From positions 1 to 53,923 of the forward strand of contig CAJTNK010000004.1 in assembly GCA_910577885.1 (NCBI GenBank): DNA of 53,923 nt. Reading direction: 5' to 3'. The stretch comes from an uncultured Rikenella sp. (GTDB taxonomy: Bacteria > Bacteroidota > Bacteroidia > Bacteroidales > Rikenellaceae). The translations under genes and the position numbers were made by a program. Shown in pieces: positions 8,901 through 17,477 of this stretch (positions are counted from its first letter, which is position 1; every line of letters begins with the position of its first letter). The notes beneath the pieces were generated by a model. That model searched no databases, was not told the origin of the DNA, and was given only the letters and a program-made list of their open reading frames with translations.

Positions 8901-9455
8901 GTGAGCACGGAATCGATCACCTTGACGACAGCCATCGCAGACGCTGCGAGACAAGCCTTTGGCGAGCTGTTCGATACGGTTGCCGCGGGAGAGCACTTCT
9001 ACTACTGCACGCTGGTAACCACAGACGAAGGACTCGCTCCGGTCGTATCGGCCTGGTCTCGCGAGGCGTTGGAGCGGGAAGCGCGAGACAATGTCGACGA
9101 TCCGACATTTGCACAAATGGTGAAATGGTCATATGCCGATTCTCCGTACTGTGCTTTCGGATATGACGAATATTTCGGCGAAGTGGAGCGGCTGTTGGAA
9201 GCGCGGCCGACGATGGACGACCTGGAAGACGAGGATTGGGAGGCAGAATTGGAGTTCCGATTGGAGGCGATGACCGAAGCCCTGGCGATTTTGGATCGCG
9301 AAGGCCTTTTCTGCCGCAATCAACCTCGACACGAAGTGGTTGTAAACGCAGAACTGATGCCGCCCGATGCTTCGAACGCTGAGCGAGTTTTAAGACTGAA
9401 CGATTCTACGGCGGCTGTCGAAAATTATCTTCGGGAAGCGGCTGAAAGTGAATAA
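8901..9455 (+). CDS. DUF4303-like protein inserted between nqrB and nqrC
   Basis: A soluble, very acidic 184-residue protein with no signal peptide, membrane segment or redox motif. The FYYCTLVTTDEGLAPVVSAW region (about 33-52) and the WSYADSPYCAFGYDEYFGEV region (about 76-95) resemble DUF4303 proteins, some of which accompany polymorphic-toxin immunity genes. That family match is from pattern memory. It most likely starts at the GTG at 8901, with a TTG at 8922 as alternative. It lies 4 nt after nqrB and 13 nt before nqrC in the same direction, so it must be co-transcribed with the complex. No nqr subunit looks like it. Function unknown. Confidence 0.65.
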   Translation: MSTESITLTTAIADAARQAFGELFDTVAAGEHFYYCTLVTTDEGLAPVVSAWSREALEREARDNVDDPTFAQMVKWSYADSPYCAFGYDEYFGEVERLLEARPTMDDLEDEDWEAELEFRLEAMTEALAILDREGLFCRNQPRHEVVVNAELMPPDASNAERVLRLNDSTAAVENYLREAAESE

Positions 9456-9468
9456 TTAAAAAGAGACC

Positions 9469-10374
9469 ATGAATAAGCAAAGTAATACTTACATCGTAAC
9501 CTACGCGACCGTTTTGGTCGTTGTGGTAGCGGCGGTGCTCTCGTTTGCGGCCATCGAGCTGCAGCCGAGGCAGGAGGCCAACGTCAAGATCGAAAAGATG
9601 GGAGCCATCCTCGGGGCGATCGGCCGGGAGGCTTCGGACACCGTTGCGGATAAGAATCGGTATATCGAAAGCGCGTTTGCCGCTTATATTCCGACCGCCT
9701 TTTTCGTCGACTCACTGGGGAACGCCACCGAAGCGACGCCGGAAGAGGTGTTGGGGGCGTTGAACAATCTGCCGGCGGTTTTCGCGGCACGGACCGCCAT
9801 GCCGGTTTTCGTGGCCACTTCGCCGGCGGGGAAGGCTGCGGCGGCTGGTAAACAGTATGTCGTGCCGGTAACCGGAAAGGGCCTTTGGGGGCCGGTGTGG
9901 GGGTATGTGGCGTTGAACGAGGATTGCAATACGATCGACGGGGCGGTCTTCGACCACAAGAGCGAAACGCCGGGGCTGGGGGCTGAGATTGCTACCCCCG
10001 CTTTTCAGGGGCAGTTTGTTGACAAACAGATCTTCGATCCGGCGGGGGATTTCGTGTCGATCTCTCTGCTTAAGGGGAAGGGCGCTTCGGCGAGGAATTC
10101 GCACGCCGTGGATGCCATTTCGGGCGGTACGCTGACTTCGAACGGGGTACAGAAGATGCTCCGGGTTTGCCTGGGGGACTACGTACCGTTCTTCGAGAAA
10201 GTGCGGGCACATGATGCGGCGGCGGAAAGCTTGGCGCCGGCTACTGTTGTGGCCGATAGTTCGGCTGTCGAAACAGCTGCGGCGGCGGATAGCTTGGCGA
10301 GGGCGGCGGCTGTTGCGGATACCGCCGCTCAACTTGTTACAACCACTGAAACCACGGAAGGAGGAGCTAAATAA
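9469..10374 (+). CDS. nqrC: Na+-NQR subunit C, covalent FMN subunit with long tail
   Basis: NqrC is anchored by one N-terminal helix (about 7-27) and carries a second covalent FMN on its periplasmic domain. The attachment site reads DAISGGTLTS with threonine at residue 221, so glycine replaces the alanine of the usual SGAT. The flavin domain ends near residue 245. About 56 further residues follow, made almost only of Ala, Val, Ser, Thr and Asp with repeated AADSLARAA-like and VADTAA-like units. This tail makes the protein (301 residues) longer than a typical NqrC and has no known role. nqrD follows after 2 nt. Confidence 0.94.
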   Translation: MNKQSNTYIVTYATVLVVVVAAVLSFAAIELQPRQEANVKIEKMGAILGAIGREASDTVADKNRYIESAFAAYIPTAFFVDSLGNATEATPEEVLGALNNLPAVFAARTAMPVFVATSPAGKAAAAGKQYVVPVTGKGLWGPVWGYVALNEDCNTIDGAVFDHKSETPGLGAEIATPAFQGQFVDKQIFDPAGDFVSISLLKGKGASARNSHAVDAISGGTLTSNGVQKMLRVCLGDYVPFFEKVRAHDAAAESLAPATVVADSSAVETAAAADSLARAAAVADTAAQLVTTTETTEGGAK

Positions 10375-10376
10375 CC

Positions 10377-11024
10377 ATGAGTACCAAAGAAAAAGAGCCG
10401 CTCTTTTCGGCTAAGAACATGAACGCCCTGTTGGGGCCGTTGGGACGTAACAACCCGATTTTGGTACAGGTCCTCGGGATCTGTTCCGCACTGGCGGTGA
10501 CCGCCAAGTTGAAGCCGGCTTTCGTGATGGCGCTGTCGGTGACGGTCGTGACGGCGTTCTCGAACCTGATTATCTCGTTGATGCGCAAAGGGATTCCGTC
10601 GCGGATCCGGATCATCGTGCAGCTGGTGGTGGTGGCGGCGTTGGTGATCCTGGTGGACCAGGTCTTGAAGGCCTTTGTCTATGACATCAGCAAGCAGTTG
10701 TCGGTTTTCGTGGGGCTGATTATCACCAACTGTATTATTATGGGTCGTCTGGAGGCGTTTGCCATGGGGAATCGTCCGTGGCCGTCGTTCCTGGACGGGA
10801 TCGGAAACGGATTGGGGTATGGATTGATCTTGCTGATCGTGGCTTTCTTCCGCGAACTGCTGGGGTCGGGTACTTTGTGGGGCTACCAGGTGGTGCCGCA
10901 GTGGTGCTACGAACACGGGTATGCCAACAACGGATTGATGATCCTGCCGCCGATGGCCTTGATTACCGTAGGGGTCATCATCTGGATCCACCGCAGCCGA
11001 AACAAGGATTTGCAGGAAAAATAA
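10377..11024 (+). CDS. nqrD: Na+-NQR subunit D
   Basis: This 215-residue integral membrane subunit is homologous to NqrE and packs against it. In the known structures the pair holds an iron centre inside the membrane. Six hydrophobic segments can be seen, beginning around residue 40. Conserved NPILVQVLGICSALAVT (about 26-42) and VFVGLIITNCIIMGR (about 110-124) are typical, with the cysteines in these motifs being the likely iron ligands. It starts 2 nt after nqrC, so the two are translationally linked. nqrE follows after 62 nt. Confidence 0.94.
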   Translation: MSTKEKEPLFSAKNMNALLGPLGRNNPILVQVLGICSALAVTAKLKPAFVMALSVTVVTAFSNLIISLMRKGIPSRIRIIVQLVVVAALVILVDQVLKAFVYDISKQLSVFVGLIITNCIIMGRLEAFAMGNRPWPSFLDGIGNGLGYGLILLIVAFFRELLGSGTLWGYQVVPQWCYEHGYANNGLMILPPMALITVGVIIWIHRSRNKDLQEK

Positions 11025-11086
11025 CCCGCATTTTTCTGGGTCGGGAAGAGATGCTATATTGTTAAAGAGCAGAGACACACTACACT

Positions 11087-11704
11087 ATGGAAAACATACT
11101 GAACATATTCGTCAAGTCGATCTTCGTCGAAAACATGGTCTTCGCCTTCTTCTTCGGGATGTGCTCCTACATCGCCGTGTCGAAGACCGTCAAGACCGCT
11201 ATGGGATTGGGGCTTGCCGTGATTTTCGTGATGACCGTCACCGTACCGGTCAACTACCTCTTGAATCAGTACGTGCTGGAACGGGGGGCATTGAGCTGGG
11301 TGAGTCCGTCGATGGCGGATGTCGACCTGAGTTTCTTGAGCTTCATCGTCTTTATCGCGGTGATCGCGTCGATCGTGCAGCTGGTGGAGATGATCGTCGA
11401 GAAGTTCGCGCCGGGTTTATACAGCTCGCTGGGTATTTTTCTGCCGCTGATCGCCGTGAACTGCGCTATTATGGGGGGCTCGCTGTTCATGCAGGAGCGG
11501 GCGTATGCCAATATCGGCGAGGCGACGGCTTTCGCCTTCGGCTCGGGGATCGGCTGGTGGCTGGCCATTATCGGGATGGCCGCCATTCGCGAGAAACTCA
11601 CCTACTCCAACATCCCGAAACCGCTCAAAGGGGTGGGGATCACGTTCATTATCACGGGTCTGATGGGGATCGCTTTCATGATCTTCCTCGGCATCCAACT
11701 CTAA
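11087..11704 (+). CDS. nqrE: Na+-NQR subunit E
   Basis: A 205-residue six-helix membrane subunit paired with NqrD. The motifs MVFAFFFGMCSYIAVSK (about 17-33) and FLPLIAVNCAIMGGSLF (about 118-134) match the iron-ligand helices of the NqrD/NqrE pair, each with one cysteine. The start at 11087 gives the usual MENILNIFVKSIFVENM N-terminus. It is followed by nqrF after 28 nt. There are no truncations or odd codons. Confidence 0.95.
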   Translation: MENILNIFVKSIFVENMVFAFFFGMCSYIAVSKTVKTAMGLGLAVIFVMTVTVPVNYLLNQYVLERGALSWVSPSMADVDLSFLSFIVFIAVIASIVQLVEMIVEKFAPGLYSSLGIFLPLIAVNCAIMGGSLFMQERAYANIGEATAFAFGSGIGWWLAIIGMAAIREKLTYSNIPKPLKGVGITFIITGLMGIAFMIFLGIQL

Positions 11705-11732
11705 ACGCACAACAGAGATTCACAGATTTACG

Positions 11733-13040
11733 ATGATAGCAACAATCATTTCAGCAGCCGCGGCGGTCGGGGGGAGCAGCCTGACGCCGACCCTCGTCGC
11801 CGCCATCGTCGCTTTTGCGGCGCTCACGCTGATTTTGGTGGCCGTGCTTCTTTTTGCGAAAGCGAAGCTGACCCCGTCGGGCGACGTCACCATCACGATC
11901 AACGGAGACAAAGAAATTACGGCACAAACCGGTTCGAGTCTGCTCTCGACCTTGGCCGAACAGGGAATTTATCTTCCGTCGGCTTGCGGGGGAGGCGGTT
12001 CGTGCGGGATGTGCAAGTGCCAGGTCCTGGAAGGCGGCGGGGAAATATTGCCCACCGAGGTCAACTTCTTCAGCCGGAAACAGCAACAGGAGCATTGGCG
12101 CCTGGGGTGTCAGGTCAAAGTCAAGAACGACCTCAAGATTAAAGTGCCGGAGTCTGTGCTCGGAGTGAAGAAGTGGGAGTGCGAGGTGGTTTCCAACCGG
12201 AACATCTCGACCTTCCTCAAGGAGTTCGTTGTGAAGCTGCCGGAGGGCGAACAGCTCAACTTCCGGAGCGGGGGGTACATCCAAATCGACGTGCCGAAGT
12301 ATGACGAGATCAAGTTCTCGGACATGGAGGTCGACGAACAGTTCCGGGCCGACTGGGACCAGTTCAAGATGTGGGACCTGGTGACGAAGAATCCGGAACC
12401 GACCTTCCGGGCTTACTCGATGGCCAATCACCCGGCCGAAGGGAATATCATCATGCTGAATATTCGGATCGCCACGCCTCCGTTCGATCGTGCGGCGGGC
12501 GGATTCATGAAAGTCAATCCGGGGATCTGCTCATCGTATATCTTCAGCCGCAAGCCGGGGGACAAGGTGACCATTTCGGGGCCTTACGGGGAGTTCTTCC
12601 TGCCGGACGGCTTGCCGGATACTCAGGAGCTGATCTTCATCGGCGGCGGGGCCGGGATGGCACCGATGCGGAGCCACATCATGCACCTGTTCAAGACCGA
12701 ACGGACCAAACGGCCGGTATCGTTCTGGTACGGTGCGCGGGCGTTGAAAGAGGCGCCGTACATCCACGAGTTCCACGAAATCGAACAGGAGTTCCCGAAC
12801 TTCTCGTTCAACCTGGCGCTCGACCGTCCGGATCCGGAGGCGGATGCCGCCGGGGAAAAGTATACGGCCGGTTTCGTGCACAACGTGCTGTACGAGAACT
12901 ATCTCAAGAACCACGAAGATCCGGAAGGGTGCCTGTACTTGATGTGCGGACCTCCCATGATGATCTCGGCGGTGGTGAAGATGCTCGATTCGCTGGGGGT
13001 TCCGCCGGAAAACATTCTGTACGACAACTTCGGATCGTAA
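11733..13040 (+). CDS. nqrF: Na+-NQR subunit F, NADH-oxidising diaphorase
   Basis: NqrF takes electrons from NADH through FAD and a [2Fe-2S] cluster into the complex. The 435-residue protein has an N-terminal membrane anchor (about 15-38). A plant-type ferredoxin domain follows, with cysteines at 85, 91, 94 and 126 (CGGGGSCGMC, then GCQ). Next are the FAD-binding RAYSMANHP motif (about 227-235) and the NADH domain with GGGAGMAPMRSH and the C-terminal CGPPMM. All cofactor residues are present. It is the last gene of the nqr operon, and a 20-bp terminator stem begins 61 nt downstream. Confidence 0.96.
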   Translation: MIATIISAAAAVGGSSLTPTLVAAIVAFAALTLILVAVLLFAKAKLTPSGDVTITINGDKEITAQTGSSLLSTLAEQGIYLPSACGGGGSCGMCKCQVLEGGGEILPTEVNFFSRKQQQEHWRLGCQVKVKNDLKIKVPESVLGVKKWECEVVSNRNISTFLKEFVVKLPEGEQLNFRSGGYIQIDVPKYDEIKFSDMEVDEQFRADWDQFKMWDLVTKNPEPTFRAYSMANHPAEGNIIMLNIRIATPPFDRAAGGFMKVNPGICSSYIFSRKPGDKVTISGPYGEFFLPDGLPDTQELIFIGGGAGMAPMRSHIMHLFKTERTKRPVSFWYGARALKEAPYIHEFHEIEQEFPNFSFNLALDRPDPEADAAGEKYTAGFVHNVLYENYLKNHEDPEGCLYLMCGPPMMISAVVKMLDSLGVPPENILYDNFGS

Positions 13041-13100
13041 TTGTAGTCGACAGCGATTCGGCCGCGGCGTTTTCCGACGCCCGGAACGAATCCGATCCAC

Positions 13101-13149
13101 ACGACGAACCGCTGCCTCTCTCGGATGAGAGGCAGCGGTTCGTCGTTTC
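13101..13149 (+). terminator. Terminator after nqrF
   Basis: A perfect 20-bp stem (13101-13120 with 13127-13146) and a 6-nt loop TCGGAT is followed by a short T-run. The stem is unusually long and strong, while the T-run is weak (three T). It separates the nqr operon from gyrA. Confidence 0.75.
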
Positions 13150-13222
13150 CGCCCCCCTCCCCTCCTCTTTCCCCCGAAAACCGATCCGAGAAAATGAGGT
13201 TGCGGATCCGGAGGAAAAGTAT

Positions 13223-13230
13223 TATCTTAG
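13223..13230 (+). promoter_or_regulatory. Probable -7 element for gyrA
   Basis: TATCTTAG differs by one base from TAnnTTTG and lies 33 nt before the gyrA ATG, between the nqr terminator and the gene. No TTTG at the expected distance was found. Confidence 0.4.
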
Positions 13231-13263
13231 CCCTTTGAAAAAAGCAGAAGACAAAAGACCCAT

Positions 13264-15798
13264 ATGCAAGAAGAACAGGAACAGCAGCAGGAACGGATCA
13301 TCAAGATCAATATCGAGGAGGAGATGAAGCGGTCGTACATCGACTATTCGATGTCGGTGATCGTATCGCGGGCCCTGCCCGATGTGCGGGACGGGCTGAA
13401 GCCGGTCCACCGGCGGGTGTTGTACGGGATGAACAACGAACTGTCGTTGTACTCGGACAAACCGCACAAGAAATCGGCCAGAATCGTGGGGGAAGTGCTC
13501 GGGAAATTCCACCCGCACGGCGACTCTTCGGTGTACGATGCGATGGTGCGTATGGCGCAGGATTGGTCGTTGCGCTACCCGCTGGTGGACGGCCAGGGGA
13601 ACTTCGGGTCGATCGACGGCGACTCGCCGGCGGCCATGCGGTACACCGAAGCCCGGATGAAAAAAATCACTGACGATGTGATGGCCGACATCAACAAAGA
13701 GACCGTCGACTTCACGCTCAACTTCGACGACACGATTTATGAGCCGACGGTACTTCCGACAAAAATCCCGTTGCTGCTGGTGAACGGCAGCTCGGGAATT
13801 GCCGTGGGGATGGCCACCAATATGCCGCCGCATAATTTGAGCGATACCATCGATGCGATCGAAGCTTATATCGACAACCCGGATATCGAGATGTCGGATT
13901 TGATCGACAAGATCAAGGCCCCGGACTTTCCGACCGGCGGGATTATCTATGGGTACGAAGGGGTGCGCGAAGCGTATGAGACGGGGAGAGGGCGGATCGT
14001 GATGCGGGCCAAGACCGACATCGAATACACCTCGAGCGGACGGGCATGCATCGTGGTGAGCGAGATTCCGTACCAGGTCAACAAGGCCGAGATGATCCAA
14101 AAGATCGCCGGACTGATCAACGAAAAGAAGATCGAAGGAATCTCGTACGTCAACGACGAGAGCGACCGCACCGGGATGCGGATCGTGATGATCCTCAAGC
14201 ACGACGCGGTGGCCAGTGTGGTGCTGAACAACCTGTTCAAATACACGCAGCTGCAGTCGACCTTCTCGGTGAACAACATCGCGCTGGTGGACGGACGTCC
14301 GCGGGCGCTGAATCTCAAAGACCTGATCAAATACTTTGTCCGGCACCGGCATGACGTTATCGTGCGGCGAACGAAGTACGATTTGCGCAAAGCGGAAGAA
14401 AGGGCACACATTTTGGAGGGGTTGTTGATCGCGCAGGACAACATCGACGAAGTCATCCGAATCATCCGGGCGGCGAAGAACGCCGACGAAGCCAAAGCGA
14501 CATTGATCGACCGGTTCACGCTCAGCGACTTGCAGGCACAGGCGATCGTCGATATGCGGTTGCGGGCGTTGACGGGGCTGGAGCATGAAAAGCTGCAACA
14601 GGAGTTCGACGAATTGCGGAAGATGATCGCTTACTACAACGAACTGTTGACGAGCGAAGAGAAACAGATGCAAGTCATCAAGGAGGAGCTCAATGAAATT
14701 AAGGAGAAATATGGCGATGCGCGGCGGAGCGAAATCGTGCTGACGGCCGAAGAGTTCAATCCGGAGGATTTCTATGCGGATGAAGATGTAGTCATTACGA
14801 TCTCTCACTTGGGGTATATCAAGCGGACGCCGCTGACCGAATACCGGACGCAGTCCAGGGGCGGGGTTGGGTCGAAGGGGTCGGCGACACGGGACGAGGA
14901 CTTTATCGAACACTTGTATGTCACGACGATGCACAACACCATGCTCTTCTTCACGGAGAAGGGGCGGTGTTACTGGCTCAAAGTGTACGAGATTCCGGAG
15001 GGGAGTAGGTCGTCGAAGGGACGAGCCATTCAGAACGTCATCCAAATCGATCCGGACGATAAGGTGCGGGCGTATATCAATGTGCGGCGGCTGAACGATC
15101 CGGAGTATGTCAATAGCAACTACATCGTGATGTGTACCCGCGAGGGGATCATCAAGAAGACGCTGTTGGAGGCTTACTCTCGGCCGCGGCAAAATGGGGT
15201 GAATGCCATCACGGTGCGCGAAGGCGACTTGCTGATCGACGCGGCGCTGACTTCGGGGAGTGCCCAGATCGTCATTGCCGCCAAGGGCGGGAAGGCGATT
15301 CGGTTCGAGGAAGACAAAGTGCGGGCCATCGGACGGACGGGAGCCGGTGTGCGCGGGATCTCACTCGATGACGGGGATGAGGTGATCGGGATGCTGACCG
15401 TCGAACCGGACCAGAAGCCGGAGATTTTGGTGGTGTCGGAGAATGGGTACGGGAAGCGGACCGGAATCGACGACTACCGGATCACCGGTCGGTCGGGGAA
15501 AGGGGTCAAGACCATTCAGATTACGGAAAAGACCGGGAAATTGATCTCGATCCAGGCGGTGAGCGATGAGAACGACCTGATGATTATCAACCGGTCCGGA
15601 CTTACGATCCGGATTCCGGTGGCGGACATTCGGGTGACGGGTCGCGCGGCACAGGGGGTCAAGGTGATTAACCTGCGGGGCAAAGACTCGATCGCGTCGG
15701 TGATCGCCGTGCCCAAGAGCGAAGACGAGGAAGAGGCCGGAAGCACCGCTGACGGTGAAGGTACGGAAACGGGGACTGAAACCTCTGCCCTTTCCTAA
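13264..15798 (+). CDS. gyrA: DNA gyrase subunit A
   Basis: GyrA is the DNA-cleaving subunit of gyrase, which introduces negative supercoils together with GyrB. The 844-residue protein has the winged-helix and tower domains, with the catalytic tyrosine at residue 127 in AAMRYTEARM, followed by a C-terminal six-bladed wrapping domain. The quinolone pocket reads HGDSSVYD, with serine 88 and aspartate 92 at the positions matching E. coli Ser83 and Asp87, so no common resistance substitution is visible there. The acidic, Thr/Ser/Gly-rich last 25 residues look disordered, as in many GyrA proteins. A TPR gene follows after 50 nt. Confidence 0.97.
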   Translation: MQEEQEQQQERIIKINIEEEMKRSYIDYSMSVIVSRALPDVRDGLKPVHRRVLYGMNNELSLYSDKPHKKSARIVGEVLGKFHPHGDSSVYDAMVRMAQDWSLRYPLVDGQGNFGSIDGDSPAAMRYTEARMKKITDDVMADINKETVDFTLNFDDTIYEPTVLPTKIPLLLVNGSSGIAVGMATNMPPHNLSDTIDAIEAYIDNPDIEMSDLIDKIKAPDFPTGGIIYGYEGVREAYETGRGRIVMRAKTDIEYTSSGRACIVVSEIPYQVNKAEMIQKIAGLINEKKIEGISYVNDESDRTGMRIVMILKHDAVASVVLNNLFKYTQLQSTFSVNNIALVDGRPRALNLKDLIKYFVRHRHDVIVRRTKYDLRKAEERAHILEGLLIAQDNIDEVIRIIRAAKNADEAKATLIDRFTLSDLQAQAIVDMRLRALTGLEHEKLQQEFDELRKMIAYYNELLTSEEKQMQVIKEELNEIKEKYGDARRSEIVLTAEEFNPEDFYADEDVVITISHLGYIKRTPLTEYRTQSRGGVGSKGSATRDEDFIEHLYVTTMHNTMLFFTEKGRCYWLKVYEIPEGSRSSKGRAIQNVIQIDPDDKVRAYINVRRLNDPEYVNSNYIVMCTREGIIKKTLLEAYSRPRQNGVNAITVREGDLLIDAALTSGSAQIVIAAKGGKAIRFEEDKVRAIGRTGAGVRGISLDDGDEVIGMLTVEPDQKPEILVVSENGYGKRTGIDDYRITGRSGKGVKTIQITEKTGKLISIQAVSDENDLMIINRSGLTIRIPVADIRVTGRAAQGVKVINLRGKDSIASVIAVPKSEDEEEAGSTADGEGTETGTETSALS

Positions 15799-15848
15799 CC
15801 ACGCCCCAACGTACAACGACAAAAAAACAAACTAACGCCAAGAATACC

Positions 15849-17165
15849 ATGAAAAAACTGCTATTAATTCTGGCCGCCGCTGCGACAGCATGGACGGCAA
15901 CGGCCCAGACCAAGGCGCTGGACAACCTGAACAAACGGCTCTTGAAGAGCGATGCCACCGTTGCCGATCCGAAAAAAGCGGGTTCGGCGGGGACGTGGGT
16001 CGACCGGGCGACGGTCTTGTTGGACGCATCGAACATCTATACGAAAGAGCTGATCGCCGGCTTCTCGATCGAACAGTCGCTGAACCTGATTCCGGACGAA
16101 TATGAAGAAATCGTCGAAGTCGAAGTCGGGGGGAAACCGCACAAGAAGTACATCTTCAAGAACTACGACATTTATGTGGACAAGAACGGTTCGGTGGCGT
16201 TCTGGAGCACCAAGAACGAGTTTCGGCCGGGGGCGCTGAACGGCGCATTCGACGCACTGAAACGGGCCCATGAACTGGATCCGTCGATCACTACCGGGAA
16301 AGGATATATCGTGGCGCAGAACCTGCTCAACCAGTTCCAGACCAACGGGATGAACCTCTACAACCTGGGGCAGAAGGCCGAGGCGGGGGCTCTGTTCGGG
16401 AAGGCAGCCGAAGTGAACGAGATGCTCGGCGAGGTGGACTCCGTGATGATCTACTATGCCGGGGTGGCTTACAACGAGGCAGGCGAACTGGACAAAGCGT
16501 TGGAGTACCTGCGCAAAGCCAAGGAAATCGGATACGATCAGCAAGGCGGGATCGACTCCTACATCTCTTACATCCTGCAACAGCAGGGGAAAAACGAAGA
16601 AGCTATCGCAACGCTCGAAGAGGCACTGGTGAAGTATCCGACCAATAACGAGTTGGTGACGCGGCTGATCGACCTCTATGTGTTGAGTAAGCGGAGTCCG
16701 GACAAAGTGGTCGCGATGCTGGACAAGGCCAAGGCTTTGGACTCGACCAACGTTCAGTTGTACTTGATGGAGGGTTCGTTGTGGGAACAGATGGGCGAAT
16801 CGGAAAAAGCCGAAGCCGCTTTCCTGAAATCCACGGAGATCGATCCGAAGAACCATGTCGGTTACATGAATGCCGGTATCATGAAGGCGCGTAAGGGGGA
16901 TGCGCTGGTGGAACAAGCCAACAAACTCGACATCAACGATGTGAAGGGGTACAATGCACTGATCGAACAGGCTATTCCGTACTACGACGGGGCGATCGAG
17001 CTGCTCGAAAAAGCCCACGAAATCAACCCGAAAGAGATCGGCATCGTCGAAATGCTCAAAGGGTTGTACTACCAGAAGCAGCAGGACGGGGGGCCGGCTA
17101 TGGAGGCTAAGTTCAAGCATTACAGCGACTTGCTGAAATCCATGCAGGAAGAGGAGACTAAATAA
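15849..17165 (+). CDS. Secreted tetratricopeptide-repeat protein
   Basis: A 438-residue protein with a signal peptide (MKKLLLILAAAATAWTATAQ, cleavage after about residue 20, no lipobox cysteine), so it is likely periplasmic. From about residue 130 it is built of TPR units. Clear ones include AGVAYNEAGELDKALEYLRK (about 205-224), NEEAIATLEEALVKYPTNNE, and EKAEAAFLKSTEIDPKNHVG. TPR arrays bind partner proteins, but the partner is unknown. It lies 50 nt after gyrA without a visible terminator and is probably co-transcribed. A strong terminator follows. Confidence 0.8.
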   Translation: MKKLLLILAAAATAWTATAQTKALDNLNKRLLKSDATVADPKKAGSAGTWVDRATVLLDASNIYTKELIAGFSIEQSLNLIPDEYEEIVEVEVGGKPHKKYIFKNYDIYVDKNGSVAFWSTKNEFRPGALNGAFDALKRAHELDPSITTGKGYIVAQNLLNQFQTNGMNLYNLGQKAEAGALFGKAAEVNEMLGEVDSVMIYYAGVAYNEAGELDKALEYLRKAKEIGYDQQGGIDSYISYILQQQGKNEEAIATLEEALVKYPTNNELVTRLIDLYVLSKRSPDKVVAMLDKAKALDSTNVQLYLMEGSLWEQMGESEKAEAAFLKSTEIDPKNHVGYMNAGIMKARKGDALVEQANKLDINDVKGYNALIEQAIPYYDGAIELLEKAHEINPKEIGIVEMLKGLYYQKQQDGGPAMEAKFKHYSDLLKSMQEEETK

Positions 17166-17222
17166 CTGCGGCGGATATTACAAGTCGGTTGACTTTTTCT
17201 CGGCGTGTCAGGACATGCCTCG

Positions 17223-17255
17223 GGAGCGGATGAAATTTCATCCGCTCCTTTTTTT
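17223..17255 (+). terminator. Terminator after the gyrA-TPR unit
   Basis: A perfect 13-bp palindrome (17223-17235 with 17236-17248, AAATTT at the tip) is followed by seven T (17249-17255). This is a textbook Rho-independent terminator. Confidence 0.88.
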
Positions 17256-17351
17256 CGAGCTCCTCGGAGCGGAGAAGCCCTGTTCCGATTTCGAGCCGCA
17301 CACCGCGCCGCAGGACGAGGCCCGAACATACGGGGATGCGAATAAAAATCG

Positions 17352-17359
17352 TATCTTTG
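17352..17359 (+). promoter_or_regulatory. -7 element of the suf operon
   Basis: TATCTTTG fits TAnnTTTG exactly. It predicts a leader of about 110 nt before the sufB ATG at 17478. The leader is purine-rich and I saw no recognisable riboswitch in it. The gene-free stretch 17166-17477 otherwise holds only the upstream terminator. Confidence 0.6.
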
Positions 17360-17477
17360 TAAGATCGAGCGACCGGGCGCAAGATCGGCACGCCTTTTGC
17401 GAGGGGGGAAGAGGCGGGAGAAAGATCGCCCACCGCAAGAGAATCAGAGAGATACACACACCGTCGATTTCCAGAAT

